42,491 nucleotides of DNA from contig SHVF01000007.1 in assembly GCA_009691135.1 (NCBI GenBank), positions 1 to 42,491 on the forward strand. Direction: 5' to 3'. A program made the translations under genes and the position numbers. The notes under the pieces are model-generated. The model had not been told where the DNA came from. It searched no databases and was given only the letters and a program-made list of their open reading frames with translations. This DNA comes from Candidatus Planktophila sp. GTDB lineage: Bacteria > Actinomycetota > Actinomycetes > Nanopelagicales > Nanopelagicaceae. Positions 7,852-15,679 of this stretch are shown one piece after another; the stretch's first letter is position 1; every line of letters begins with the position of its first letter.

Positions 7852-8630
7852 GAATTAGCTGCGGCTTTATCGGCGAGTATGTAATAGTCCTTGCAGTCGC
7901 GAATAATTGTGGAAGGCCAATCACTTTCGTAACTAGTTGCTGCGCTGATGCGCGCAAAAGCCTCGGCCTTATGAGTGCCAATCAATTCCATGATCGCAAT
8001 AGCAGAGACATCAACCATGGTGGCTGGTCCAACGCTAACACCATGCTTAGGAACTTCTTCAATATATTTAAAGTCAGGGAAGGTGCTTAAATTATCGTGG
8101 CGGGTTTCATCGGCAATTCGAACAATACGAGTGCATTCATCTCGTTTAGTGCCTGGGGGATTAAACGCAACGTGGCCATCTGATGCACCGCTAGCCATCA
8201 AAAATACATCTACTCCAACTTTGCGAAGAAAGTCTTCATAGCTTTGGGGATCTGACGCATCTGGGAAACGAACGTTCTCTAGTGCAATCTTTCCACCTTC
8301 GGGTGCACTGGCATTTAATACATCGAAAATTTCCAACTTGGCAAAACGGGTACAACTAAAGTGCTTATCAAGTGTGTGATTTGAATAAGTTCCATCAGTG
8401 TTTTCTTCCAGAAACTCATCCATCATGGCGATTATTACGTGGCTAATGTTTGTTTTAGATTCTTTAATTAGATCAGCTAAACCCTTGTATGCACTACGGG
8501 GGGTGCGCCCACCCGGACAACCCAGAACAAAAGGTCGGTTCTCAGTTGCGGCACGAACCATCTCGGAAAAGATGATTTCAGCAGCGTATCGGCCAACTGC
8601 GAAGTCATCGGCAAGAACTATAGGTTTCAA
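7848..8630 (-). CDS. NagB/6-phosphogluconolactonase-family protein (glucosamine-6-phosphate deaminase-like)
   Basis: A 260-residue protein of the NagB/RpiA/SugP fold. The phosphate-binding GCPGGRTPRSAY is at 37-48, MDEF (Asp71) corresponds to the NagB catalytic Asp72, and SDGHVAFNPP (150-159) corresponds to NagB NDGHIAFNEP. Asp and His are kept, but the Glu that partners the catalytic His in NagB is Pro158 here. True deaminase activity is therefore doubtful, and an isomerase or lactonase-like role on another sugar phosphate is possible. The start is a TTG right after the upstream stop (3 nt gap), consistent with coupling to the IolE-like gene. No nagA is nearby. Confidence 0.78.
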   Translation of the reverse strand: MKPIVLADDFAVGRYAAEIIFSEMVRAATENRPFVLGCPGGRTPRSAYKGLADLIKESKTNISHVIIAMMDEFLEENTDGTYSNHTLDKHFSCTRFAKLEIFDVLNASAPEGGKIALENVRFPDASDPQSYEDFLRKVGVDVFLMASGASDGHVAFNPPGTKRDECTRIVRIADETRHDNLSTFPDFKYIEEVPKHGVSVGPATMVDVSAIAIMELIGTHKAEAFARISAATSYESDWPSTIIRDCKDYYILADKAAANS

Positions 8631-8633
8631 TTT

Positions 8634-9545
8634 TTACTTCCCGATTTTGGAAAGTTCTGGTGCAACAACGTTATGCAGATAATCAACTGATTGCTTCATT
8701 CCGGTGATTGGGCCTTGCCCTAAACCAGGCATTTCACCAGTAATAGCGACATCTTGTTCGATGACATACCAACCTTGGTAGCCCGCACTTTCTAGCGCCA
8801 GAATAGTTTCAAGGATTGGAACATCGCCTTGTCCAAGAGGTGTGAACAAACCTTTTTGTACACCTTCCATGATGCTCTGTTGGCGCGCGAGAACAGGCGG
8901 AACAGATTTCATATTTACATCTTTAAGGTGCACATGGCCAACCCGGCTAGCGTATTTCTTAGCAAATTCAGCTGGATCTTGTCCGCCAATTGTCATATGG
9001 CCCGTATCTAGACACCACATCACATCTGAGTTATCAACAACACGATCGATGTCGCGCTTGGTCTCGATGACAGTTTGCAAGTGCGGGTGAACAACTTGAA
9101 CAAGGCCGTGGTCTTTACAGATTTGATCGACTTTGGCGAGCATCTTAAAGAATTGTATAACTTCATCGCTGGTTAACTCTTCGGGGTTAGCCCAGTCCCA
9201 GGTTTGTACAGGGCAAGAGACAAAATGTGTTGCGCCAATTTCTTGGAATTTCTTACTGCTCTTAAGCGCCATTTCAATCGTGGCTTTTTCTTGCGACTTA
9301 TCGTGCAAAACAACTGGCGTGAATCCACCAATCATTGACATCTTAAATTCGGCTAACTGATCTTTAAGTTCTGCTGAATCATCTGAGAAAAATCCTGGCG
9401 CACCGAGTTCGGTTGCTGGCAATCCAAGTCCACTCATTTCAGATAGCACACGCTTAGTTGGCAGCATTGCGCCCCAACCAGGAACTTCACAAATTCCCCA
9501 AGAGATTGGCGCCGATGCGATGCGCTGTAAGAATGTAGTGGCCAT
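8634..9545 (-). CDS. Sugar phosphate isomerase/epimerase, inosose dehydratase (IolE)-like
   Basis: A 303-residue TIM-barrel protein of the xylose-isomerase-like family. The N-terminus APISWGICEVPGWG is typical of IolE-like inosose dehydratases. Likely metal ligands occur in VVHPHLQT, WCLDTGHM and HVHLKD. IolE dehydrates scyllo-inosose in inositol breakdown, and the IolG-like gene nearby fits that role. A longer frame reaches 9689, but its first 48 codons do not resemble the family. ATG 9545 has TATGAT exactly 6 nt upstream and is the better start. It is probably co-transcribed with the downstream NagB-like gene. Confidence 0.85.
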   Translation of the reverse strand: MATTFLQRIASAPISWGICEVPGWGAMLPTKRVLSEMSGLGLPATELGAPGFFSDDSAELKDQLAEFKMSMIGGFTPVVLHDKSQEKATIEMALKSSKKFQEIGATHFVSCPVQTWDWANPEELTSDEVIQFFKMLAKVDQICKDHGLVQVVHPHLQTVIETKRDIDRVVDNSDVMWCLDTGHMTIGGQDPAEFAKKYASRVGHVHLKDVNMKSVPPVLARQQSIMEGVQKGLFTPLGQGDVPILETILALESAGYQGWYVIEQDVAITGEMPGLGQGPITGMKQSVDYLHNVVAPELSKIGK

Positions 9546-9551
9546 TGGCTG

Positions 9552-9557
9552 ATCATA
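9552..9557 (-). promoter_or_regulatory. Leaderless -10 box of the IolE-like gene
   Basis: TATGAT on the minus strand is 6 nt before ATG 9545. This places the real start 144 nt inside the longest open frame. Confidence 0.6.
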
Positions 9558-9567
9558 ACTTGAGCGG

Positions 9568-9573
9568 TAAGGT
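9568..9573 (+). promoter_or_regulatory. Leaderless -10 box of the AroE-like gene
   Basis: TAAGGT is 6 nt before ATG 9580. It lies 10 bp from the opposing -10 at 9552-9557, so this 34-nt gap holds two separate divergent promoters. Confidence 0.5.
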
Positions 9574-9579
9574 CTGAAC

Positions 9580-10443
9580 ATGACTATGGATATTGGCGGA
9601 TCTTTTCGGCACGAATTAACTGGCAGCTTTTCGCAAGGTTCGGACTCAAACCCCACCGTTGCCATGGTGGAAGCCTCGTATAAGGCCAATAATCTGCACT
9701 TTCGCTACATAAACTGCGAAGTTAATCCAGATCAGTTAGAAGTTGCCGTACAGGGCGCCAGGGCGATGAATTGGAAGGGTTTTAACTGTTCTATCCCTCA
9801 TAAAGTAGAAGTAATTAAGTATTTGGACGGCCTCGGTGAATCTGCATCTTTAATCGGGGCAGTTAATTGCGCGGTCAACCGCGACGGTAAATTAATCGGT
9901 GAAAATACTGATGGCAAAGGCTTCCTGAAGTCATTCTTGGAACTCACGCCAGCAACCGGCAAAACCATCGTTCTGTTGGGCGCAGGTGGTGCCGCGCGCG
10001 CGATTGCCGTCGAACTTGCGTTGGCAGGGGTGAAAAAGTTCTACGTAGTAAACCGTTCTCGCGCTCGTGGTGAAGAACTTGCTGCGCTGTTAAATGAAAA
10101 GACAAACTCAACTGCCGAATTTGTGGAATGGAATAAGACTTATTCCATTCCTCTAGACGCCGAAGTTGTAATTAACTCAACTTCTATGGGAATGGCTAAT
10201 ACCGAAGGCAAACAAGATATCGATTTCGATTCTATTCATCCAGGGATGTTGGCAGCGGATGTGATTGTTAATCCGCCGCAAACCTATTTCCTAAATGAAG
10301 CTGGCAAACGTGGTGCAACAACTTTGCAAGGCTTGGGAATGGTTGTAAACCAAGCGGTCATCGGGATCAAGTATTGGACTGGCGTCGATGTTGATGCAAA
10401 AGATTTAAATGATGAACTCTTGCGAGTTCTGGGGCTTAGCTAA
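9580..10443 (+). CDS. Shikimate dehydrogenase-like protein (AroE family)
   Basis: A 287-residue protein with an N-terminal substrate domain, the catalytic lysine in NCSIPHKVEV, GENTDGKGF (usual form YNTDGxGF), and an NADP-binding LLGAGGAARAI near residue 130. The shikimate-contacting Ser-x-Ser is in a longer loop (GSDSNPT) than in housekeeping AroE. Its place inside a cyclitol-type catabolic block, away from aro genes, suggests a quinate/shikimate- or aminocyclitol-directed paralogue, but a biosynthetic AroE cannot be excluded. It has its own leaderless promoter. Its stop overlaps the converging GMC oxidoreductase stop in CTAA. Confidence 0.85.
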   Translation: MTMDIGGSFRHELTGSFSQGSDSNPTVAMVEASYKANNLHFRYINCEVNPDQLEVAVQGARAMNWKGFNCSIPHKVEVIKYLDGLGESASLIGAVNCAVNRDGKLIGENTDGKGFLKSFLELTPATGKTIVLLGAGGAARAIAVELALAGVKKFYVVNRSRARGEELAALLNEKTNSTAEFVEWNKTYSIPLDAEVVINSTSMGMANTEGKQDIDFDSIHPGMLAADVIVNPPQTYFLNEAGKRGATTLQGLGMVVNQAVIGIKYWTGVDVDAKDLNDELLRVLGLS

Positions 10444-11933
10444 ACTTTAGCTAGATCTGATTTGGCAACCACGCGCAGGGCTTGCGCAGCAATTGTTAGC
10501 GCTGGATTCATCGCCGCAGATGATGGGAAAAACCCACCGTCTATCAAATAAAGATTGTGATGATCATGGCTGCGGCAATATCCATCAACAACGCTGGTGC
10601 GTGGGTCGGTGCCTGCAACAGTTGTGCCGCATTGGTGTGAGTTCATTGAGATATCAAAGGGCTGTCTAAAGATCACTTGGTAGCCTGTTTTACGCAAGAC
10701 CTTTTTGGCTCGGCGCAGCAGCTCCATATGCGTTTTCATTCCGACAGATTTGCGGGCGATCTTAATTGCCCCATTTTGCGCGATAGTTACGCGGTTTTCG
10801 GGGTGAGGCAAATCCTCGCTCATAACCACAAATTCGACGCTGTGATCAGATACTAAATTTAGCAATGGTAGAGGTACTTGCTTGGCAAATGATTTCATCA
10901 TGATTCCTTGAACTTTTCCAATCAATTGAACCGCACCTAGAGGATAGCCTTTCCCGCCATCTAGATACCAATCGGTGAAAGAAAGTGTTTTCTGGAAAGT
11001 AACATCGTTCTTGCGGCGCATATCAACGGCTGCGATATGGCTGTTGTTATGCATCATAAAGTTTCGTCCAACTTGATCAGATGAATTTGCAACACCTGAA
11101 CGCAATAACAAAGCCGCAGTATTTACCGAACCAGCTGAAATCACAAATTTCTTTCCATAAATCTCTAGCTTCTGGCCATTGCGAGTTGCTTCCAGATGGC
11201 TAACAGATTTGCCATCGACAGATAAAACAATTCGGTTGACATGAACAGATGTTTCTAGAGTTACGTTGCCACTGGCAATTGCTGGGTTGAGTGCATTTAC
11301 TTCGGCATCACTCTTGGCATCTAACTTGCAGACAAACCCATCGCATGTCTTACAGCGAATACATTTTCCGCCTGGTCCTAAATCAATCCCCATCGAATTT
11401 GAATGTGGATGTACTCCGGCTTTGGTTAGGCGTTTGCCAAGCTCTTCTACATATGGCTCGTGCTTCATTGCTGGATATGGAAATGGCGTACTGCGATCGT
11501 TGCCATAAATATTCTGGGCATCACCGTGTACTCGATATAACTCTTCTGCGGCATAGTAATACGGTTCTAAATCTTCATATGTAAAAGGCCAAGCAGGGGA
11601 AACCCCCTCTTGGTGTTTGATTACTCCAAAGTCGAACCGGCTAAAGCGCGGAAGCGATGCTCCGTATACCTTGCTATTGCCACCAACAAAATAATGAACT
11701 CCCGGAACGAAAGATTTTCCTTTTTCATCAACCCATTTTTCATCTGGCTTGTAACGAGTCTTCATAAATATTTCTGAAGGAGACCAATTTTCTGGCTCAC
11801 GCGGCATCCGCTCACCACGCTCTAAAACCATTGTTTTTATACCCTTATTGGCCAGGGCGAAGGCGGTAGTTGCTCCACCCATCCCAGAACCAACAATGAC
11901 CACATCCGATTCAAGACGAACCGGTGTGGTCAT
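10440..11933 (-). CDS. GMC family FAD-dependent oxidoreductase
   Basis: A 497-residue flavoprotein: an N-terminal VIVGSGMGGATTA FAD motif, LERGERMP after beta2, and a C-terminal NSHQCGTT block with the GMC catalytic histidine, followed by DGGFFPSSAAMNPALT. A Cys-rich insertion, CIRCKTCDGFVC, resembles that in GMC enzymes that oxidise sugars or polyols and pass electrons to a cytochrome or other acceptor. No signal peptide is visible. The gene follows the transporter ATPase by 18 nt on the same strand, so it is probably the last gene of the importer operon and may act on the imported substrate. Confidence 0.88.
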   Translation of the reverse strand: MTTPVRLESDVVIVGSGMGGATTAFALANKGIKTMVLERGERMPREPENWSPSEIFMKTRYKPDEKWVDEKGKSFVPGVHYFVGGNSKVYGASLPRFSRFDFGVIKHQEGVSPAWPFTYEDLEPYYYAAEELYRVHGDAQNIYGNDRSTPFPYPAMKHEPYVEELGKRLTKAGVHPHSNSMGIDLGPGGKCIRCKTCDGFVCKLDAKSDAEVNALNPAIASGNVTLETSVHVNRIVLSVDGKSVSHLEATRNGQKLEIYGKKFVISAGSVNTAALLLRSGVANSSDQVGRNFMMHNNSHIAAVDMRRKNDVTFQKTLSFTDWYLDGGKGYPLGAVQLIGKVQGIMMKSFAKQVPLPLLNLVSDHSVEFVVMSEDLPHPENRVTIAQNGAIKIARKSVGMKTHMELLRRAKKVLRKTGYQVIFRQPFDISMNSHQCGTTVAGTDPRTSVVDGYCRSHDHHNLYLIDGGFFPSSAAMNPALTIAAQALRVVAKSDLAKV

Positions 11934-11951
11934 TGTTATCTAAGCTACTAA

Positions 11952-12746
11952 TTAACGAATTGGTGAAAGAGATTGGTCTTTCTTATCAACTGTCATCGCA
12001 CCAGTCATGATTGCAACAACATCGTTCATAGCGTGTGTCTTTGGAGTAACGACTGCAGCGCGCTTTCCGAGGCGTTGTATCTGGATGCGATCTGCAACTT
12101 CGAAGACCTGAGGCATGTTGTGTGAAATCAAGATAACTGGCATACCACGTTCGCGAAGTGACTCGATAAGTTTTAGAACCTGACGTGATTCGCGAACACC
12201 GAGTGCCGCAGTTGGCTCATCCAAAATGATTAACTTCTGACCAAATGCAGCTGCGCGAGCAACTGCAACTGCCTGACGTTGACCACCTGAAAGTGTTTCA
12301 ACAGCCTGTGTGATGTTTTGGATTGTTCCGATGCCAAGGGCTGCAATATGTTCTTTGGCAGCCTTGCGCATTCCAGAGCTATCGATCATACGCAGAACTG
12401 ATCCAAGCGGTCCACTCTTACGCATTTCACGACCAAGAAATAGGTTAGATGCGATATCAAGTGCCGGTGCCACAGCAAGTGTCTGGTACACAGTTTCGAT
12501 TCCGGCATGACGCCCATCGTTAGGTCGCTTAAATGACATTTGGTGACCATCAAGAATAATTTGACCCTCATCAGGAATTTCAGCTCCAGATAAGCATTTG
12601 ATCATGGTTGATTTACCAGCTCCGTTATCGCCGACAACAGCTAGAACTTCACCGGGAAAGAGTTCCAGATCTGAGCCATCTAGTGCGATGACACGACCAT
12701 AGGATTTAGTTAGCCCAACTGCTTGGAGAATTGGTGACTCACTCAT
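11952..12746 (-). CDS. Sugar ABC transporter ATP-binding protein (single-domain, FrcA type)
   Basis: A 264-residue ATPase with Walker A GDNGAGKST, signature LSGGQRQ, Walker B LIILDEP and a switch His in LISHN. It has one ATPase domain, unlike the double-domain RbsA/AraG proteins, matching FrcA-type importers. The start at ATG 12746 overlaps the permease stop (ATGA) and has GAAAGG upstream; a seven-residue longer frame has no such support. It energises uptake through the adjacent permease at the inner face of the membrane. Confidence 0.93.
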   Translation of the reverse strand: MSESPILQAVGLTKSYGRVIALDGSDLELFPGEVLAVVGDNGAGKSTMIKCLSGAEIPDEGQIILDGHQMSFKRPNDGRHAGIETVYQTLAVAPALDIASNLFLGREMRKSGPLGSVLRMIDSSGMRKAAKEHIAALGIGTIQNITQAVETLSGGQRQAVAVARAAAFGQKLIILDEPTAALGVRESRQVLKLIESLRERGMPVILISHNMPQVFEVADRIQIQRLGKRAAVVTPKTHAMNDVVAIMTGAMTVDKKDQSLSPIR

Positions 12747-13786
12747 TTGCGTGCCTTTCTGATCCACTGGTCAATAGAGACAGCAAAGATAATGAGAAGA
12801 CCGATCGCCATGAGCTGGTAGTAAAGATCCACACCAGCAAGTGTTAGGCCGTTACGGAAAACACCCACGATTATCGCTCCGATTAATGAACCGAAGATTG
12901 TGCCTCGGCCACCGAATAGTGATGTTCCACCAATAACCACCGCAGTGATTGCATCAAGGTTTAGATCGCCGCCGGTATTCGGGCTAGCCACAGTCACGCG
13001 ACCAATAACGATCCAGGCTGCGAGGGCGAAAGTTAACCCGGCAACAATATAAACACTCATTAGGACACGGTTAACTGAGATACCTGCCAGGCGCGCTGCA
13101 TCAATATCATCGCCAACGGCGTATACGTGGCGTCCCCACGAGGTATAACGCAAAACAAAGGCCAAGACCATATACATAGCGAACATAAATAGCACGCCCG
13201 TTGTGACTCGGAATGGTCCGAGATTTACATAATTACCAAGCGTTAATAGGAATGGATCCATCTCAATTGAAGGAACAGTTCCCTTAGTTAGGGTCAAAGT
13301 CAGCGCAAGGAATACGTTGAAAGTACCCAAGGTCACGATAAACGGCGGCAACTTAACTTTTGTAACCAAGAAGCCGTTAATTGCGCCACCGAGCATTCCG
13401 ACAAGAAGTCCGGCCGGGAATGCTAACCAGACAGCTATGCCAACCGGTTCGCCTTCGCCAGGTGTTCCTTGAACTAACTTTGCCATGGTCATTGATGAAA
13501 AGACTGCGATAGCGCCACAAGAAAGGTCGATACCTGCAGTCAAGATAATCAAGGTCTGTCCGGCTGCAACTGCTCCAACGATCGCTACTTGCTGCAGGAT
13601 AAGTGAGAAGTTAGATGGTGTTAAAAAGTTTTCATTGAAAAAACTAAAGATTATCGATGCTACAACTAGCACCATTGTTGAGCTCATCCAAGGATATTTA
13701 TGTAAGAGAGCTTGCATCTTTTGGCTAAACGAAGAGCGATTTTGAAATTCTACTACCGCGTCATCTGTGGCCGTATCTTGACTCAC
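12743..13786 (-). CDS. Sugar ABC transporter permease (RbsC/FrcC family)
   Basis: About 347 residues with roughly ten hydrophobic segments. It carries the family signatures GIDLSCGAIAVFSS near the first third and AVVIGGTSLFGGRGT plus GSLIGAIIVGVFRNGL near the C-terminus, typical of BPD_transp_2 ribose/fructose/xylose permeases. It forms the membrane channel with the ATPase encoded just downstream (4-nt overlap). GTG 13786 is preceded by GAAAGGA at good spacing, so I prefer it to the TTG at 13801. A strong hairpin separates it from the binding-protein gene. Confidence 0.93.
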   Translation of the reverse strand: MSQDTATDDAVVEFQNRSSFSQKMQALLHKYPWMSSTMVLVVASIIFSFFNENFLTPSNFSLILQQVAIVGAVAAGQTLIILTAGIDLSCGAIAVFSSMTMAKLVQGTPGEGEPVGIAVWLAFPAGLLVGMLGGAINGFLVTKVKLPPFIVTLGTFNVFLALTLTLTKGTVPSIEMDPFLLTLGNYVNLGPFRVTTGVLFMFAMYMVLAFVLRYTSWGRHVYAVGDDIDAARLAGISVNRVLMSVYIVAGLTFALAAWIVIGRVTVASPNTGGDLNLDAITAVVIGGTSLFGGRGTIFGSLIGAIIVGVFRNGLTLAGVDLYYQLMAIGLLIIFAVSIDQWIRKARK

Positions 13787-13866
13787 TTTTGGTCCTTTCA
13801 AAGTTGCGAATTTTCAATCTTGATAATTTGCTAAACATAGTCGTGAATCCAATATTTCTTACTGTG

Positions 13867-13904
13867 TTAAAGAGGGCGACCGCCGAAGCAGCCGCCCTCT
13901 TTAA
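13867..13904 (-). terminator. Hairpin between binding-protein and permease genes (attenuator-like)
   Basis: TTAAAGAGGGCG (13867-13878) pairs perfectly with CGCCCTCTTTAA (13893-13904) across a 14-nt loop. It lies between the binding-protein stop (13940) and the permease start (13786). The minus-strand tail has no long U-run, so partial termination or 3'-end protection of the binding-protein mRNA is more likely than full termination. Confidence 0.65.
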
Positions 13905-13939
13905 ACACTCTTCTTTAGTTATTCACTAAAGAGCTGGGA

Positions 13940-15004
13940 TTAACCCCAAGCGTTTGCTAGACCGTATTCAGTTGTCTCTGATGGGACACCCTCTTGTGGG
14001 TCATCAGTAATCAACTTCACGCCGGTGTTGAAGAAGTCAAGGCCTTCTGAAGGAGTTGGCTTTGTACCGTTCTTCACGATGTCGTGGATAGCTTGAACAC
14101 CAAGGTCAGCCATCAACAGTGGGTACTGCTGTGAAGTTGCATTGATGCAACCTGACTTAACAGCGTTGATACCAGCGCCGCCACCGTCAACAGAGACCAT
14201 AACATCGAGCTTGATACCAGCAGCAGCTGCTGCAGCACATGCACCGATTGCTGTTGGCTCGTTGATTGTGTAAACAACGTTGATCTTCTTGTTCTTAGCA
14301 AGAAGTTGTTCCATACCTGTACGGCCGCCGTCTTCGTTAGCACCTGTTGCTACGTTTCCAACGATCTCGTAATCGCCACCTGAGTACTTGCCAGTCTTGG
14401 CTTCGTCACCCATGACGTTTGGATCCTTAACATCAATTCCCATACCTGCAAGGAATCCGTTATCGCGCATGTAGTCAACAGACACAATGCGGTCATCGAA
14501 GATGTCGAGAAGAGCAATTGTTGCCTTCTTGCCCTTAAGTTTTGCTGCAGACCACTGACCAATTAAGAGACCAGCTTCGCGGTTATCTGTTGCGAAAACG
14601 ATGTCAACGATGTCAGCAGGATCTGGTGCTGTGTCAAGGGCAATAACGTATAGACCAGCTTCGCGGGCCTTAGTAATTGCTGCGTTAACTTCTGTTGATA
14701 CTGGAACAATCAAGATACCAGCGTGCTTTGCAGAGATAGCGTTTTCGATCGCTGTGATCTGACCTGCGTAATCTGACTCATCTACGCCAGATGTGACAGT
14801 TAGTTCTACTCCTAGAGTTTCTGCCTTAGCAGTTGCTCCTGCGATCATCGCAACGAAGAATGGGTTTGACTGATCTTTTGTAATAAGTGAAACAGCAATT
14901 TTGTCGCTGCCACTATCGCTCTTTGAACATGCAGAGAGCACAAGCATTGACGCTGCGGCTACAGCAACAATTGCTGCAGTGCGGCGTGAGAAAAGCTTTG
15001 CCAT
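13940..15004 (-). CDS. Sugar ABC transporter substrate-binding lipoprotein (RbsB/FrcB-like)
   Basis: A 354-residue lipoprotein. It starts with two arginines, a hydrophobic stretch and the lipobox LSAC, so cleavage before Cys26 and membrane anchoring are expected. The mature part is a periplasmic-binding-protein type 1 domain starting IAVSLITKDQSNPFFVAM, with NREAGLLIG and VVYTINEPTAIGA segments, as in ribose, fructose and inositol binders. The sugar cannot be read from sequence. It is the first gene of the importer operon. Its strong AGGAGG site and the hairpin behind it fit higher expression than the permease and ATPase. Confidence 0.93.
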   Translation of the reverse strand: MAKLFSRRTAAIVAVAAASMLVLSACSKSDSGSDKIAVSLITKDQSNPFFVAMIAGATAKAETLGVELTVTSGVDESDYAGQITAIENAISAKHAGILIVPVSTEVNAAITKAREAGLYVIALDTAPDPADIVDIVFATDNREAGLLIGQWSAAKLKGKKATIALLDIFDDRIVSVDYMRDNGFLAGMGIDVKDPNVMGDEAKTGKYSGGDYEIVGNVATGANEDGGRTGMEQLLAKNKKINVVYTINEPTAIGACAAAAAAGIKLDVMVSVDGGGAGINAVKSGCINATSQQYPLLMADLGVQAIHDIVKNGTKPTPSEGLDFFNTGVKLITDDPQEGVPSETTEYGLANAWG

Positions 15005-15012
15005 ATATATTT

Positions 15013-15046
15013 CCTCCTATAGGTGGGTCATTCCCTGCCGATACTA
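15013..15046 (-). promoter_or_regulatory. Promoter and strong RBS of the ABC importer operon
   Basis: On the minus strand a -10 TAGTAT (15046-15041) is followed by a leader of about 30 nt ending in AGGAGG (15018-15013), 8 nt before ATG 15004. A TTGACC at 15057-15052 is too close to serve as its -35. This is one of the few leadered genes here. Confidence 0.5.
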
Positions 15047-15088
15047 CATAAGGTCAACCCTCAAAAGAAGGGTTTTTAGATGAAAAAT

Positions 15089-15171
15089 CGGTTGTTACCT
15101 AACCGTTACGCAAGGGGGTATACCCGCGCTAGGCGATCTCAAAGGGGGTCAAAGTAAGGGGTGATTCACCC
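15089..15171. promoter_or_regulatory. Cluster of palindromes upstream of the importer promoter
   Basis: Three inverted repeats sit 40-130 bp upstream of the importer promoter: CGGTT-7-AACCG (15089-15105), the perfect GGGTATACCC (15116-15125), and GGGTGATTCACCC (15159-15171, one central base). They are candidate regulator-binding sites, but no regulator gene is in the window. The last two overlap the tail of the decayed gene. Confidence 0.35.
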
Positions 15172-15613
15172 AAAATTGGGGTTACCTCAGCGAATGACCA
15201 CCAGTCCATTATTTGGCTGGCCTTTTCGCAGTCACTGGCGTGCAAACTTTGTATCGTTTTGTAGTCGGCCAGTACGTTAGATGTAATTTCTATCGCCCAT
15301 GGCCGAAGAGAAGCGACAACAAATTTTTTGCTTTGCGATTTTCAAATGCCACCCAAGAGTTATCGAGTGATGTAGCAATGGTGATCTCATCTGCGTGATG
15401 TGCGCACAGTGCGGCTAAAGCGTGAAATGTTGGCGTGAATTTAATTGCGCCACCATCAGGGTAAATGATTGCGTACTCTCCAAATAATTCGTGCCAGGTA
15501 GCGGCTTCTGATTTTTCGACAAAATGAAGCTCTTATTTCTTAGTATCAAGTAGTGGCTTGGTAACTCGATAACCCATTTTGCCGCCTGCACCCAGAATTG
15601 TTACGACAGTCAT
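15129..15613 (-). pseudogene. Decayed gene: start of a dehydrogenase joined to an unrecognised remnant
   Basis: A good start (AAGGAG, then ATG 15613) encodes MTVVTILGAGGKMGYRV, the Rossmann start of a dehydrogenase related to the 6-phosphogluconate-dehydrogenase-C-terminal-domain family. An in-frame TAA interrupts it at 15535-15533, where the context (KK-stop-ELHFVEKS) suggests a lost Tyr codon. The same frame then stays open for 80 codons to 15290. A one-base loss at an A6 run near 15330 would restore a second open frame (KFVVASLRPWAIEITSN...) running to TAG at 15129. The part after about residue 36 does not resemble the dehydrogenase and I do not recognise it, so a deletion fusing two genes is likely. 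The total of about 160 codons is well below the usual 280 or so. Confidence 0.6.
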
Positions 15614-15666
15614 CAGATCTCCTTGTTAAAGTTTTTCAACTCTAGCAGTTGCAATATCCTCTGCGG

Positions 15667-15672
15667 TAGGCT
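15667..15672 (+). promoter_or_regulatory. Leaderless -10 box of araB
   Basis: TAGGCT lies 7 nt before GTG 15680. This supports that start over an in-frame one at 15623, whose extra residues (rich in Cys and Ser) do not match ribulokinases. Confidence 0.55.
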
Positions 15673-15679
15673 CTGCCCC

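Noticed and set aside
9546-9689. N-terminal extension of the IolE-like gene
   Set aside because: It runs antisense through the AroE-like promoter and start. The residues do not resemble the family, and ATG 9545 has an ideal -10.
15056-15077. Hairpin AACCCT-7-AGGGTT with TTT as a plus-strand terminator
   Set aside because: No plus-strand gene lies upstream to terminate, the stem is only 6 bp and the T-run is short.
15213-15398. A 61-codon plus-strand frame
   Set aside because: No start signal and no recognisable protein. The minus strand here carries coherent remnants of a decayed gene.
15623-15679. Longer N-terminus for ribulokinase
   Set aside because: The 19 extra residues do not match the family, and the leaderless -10 at 15667-15672 points to GTG 15680.
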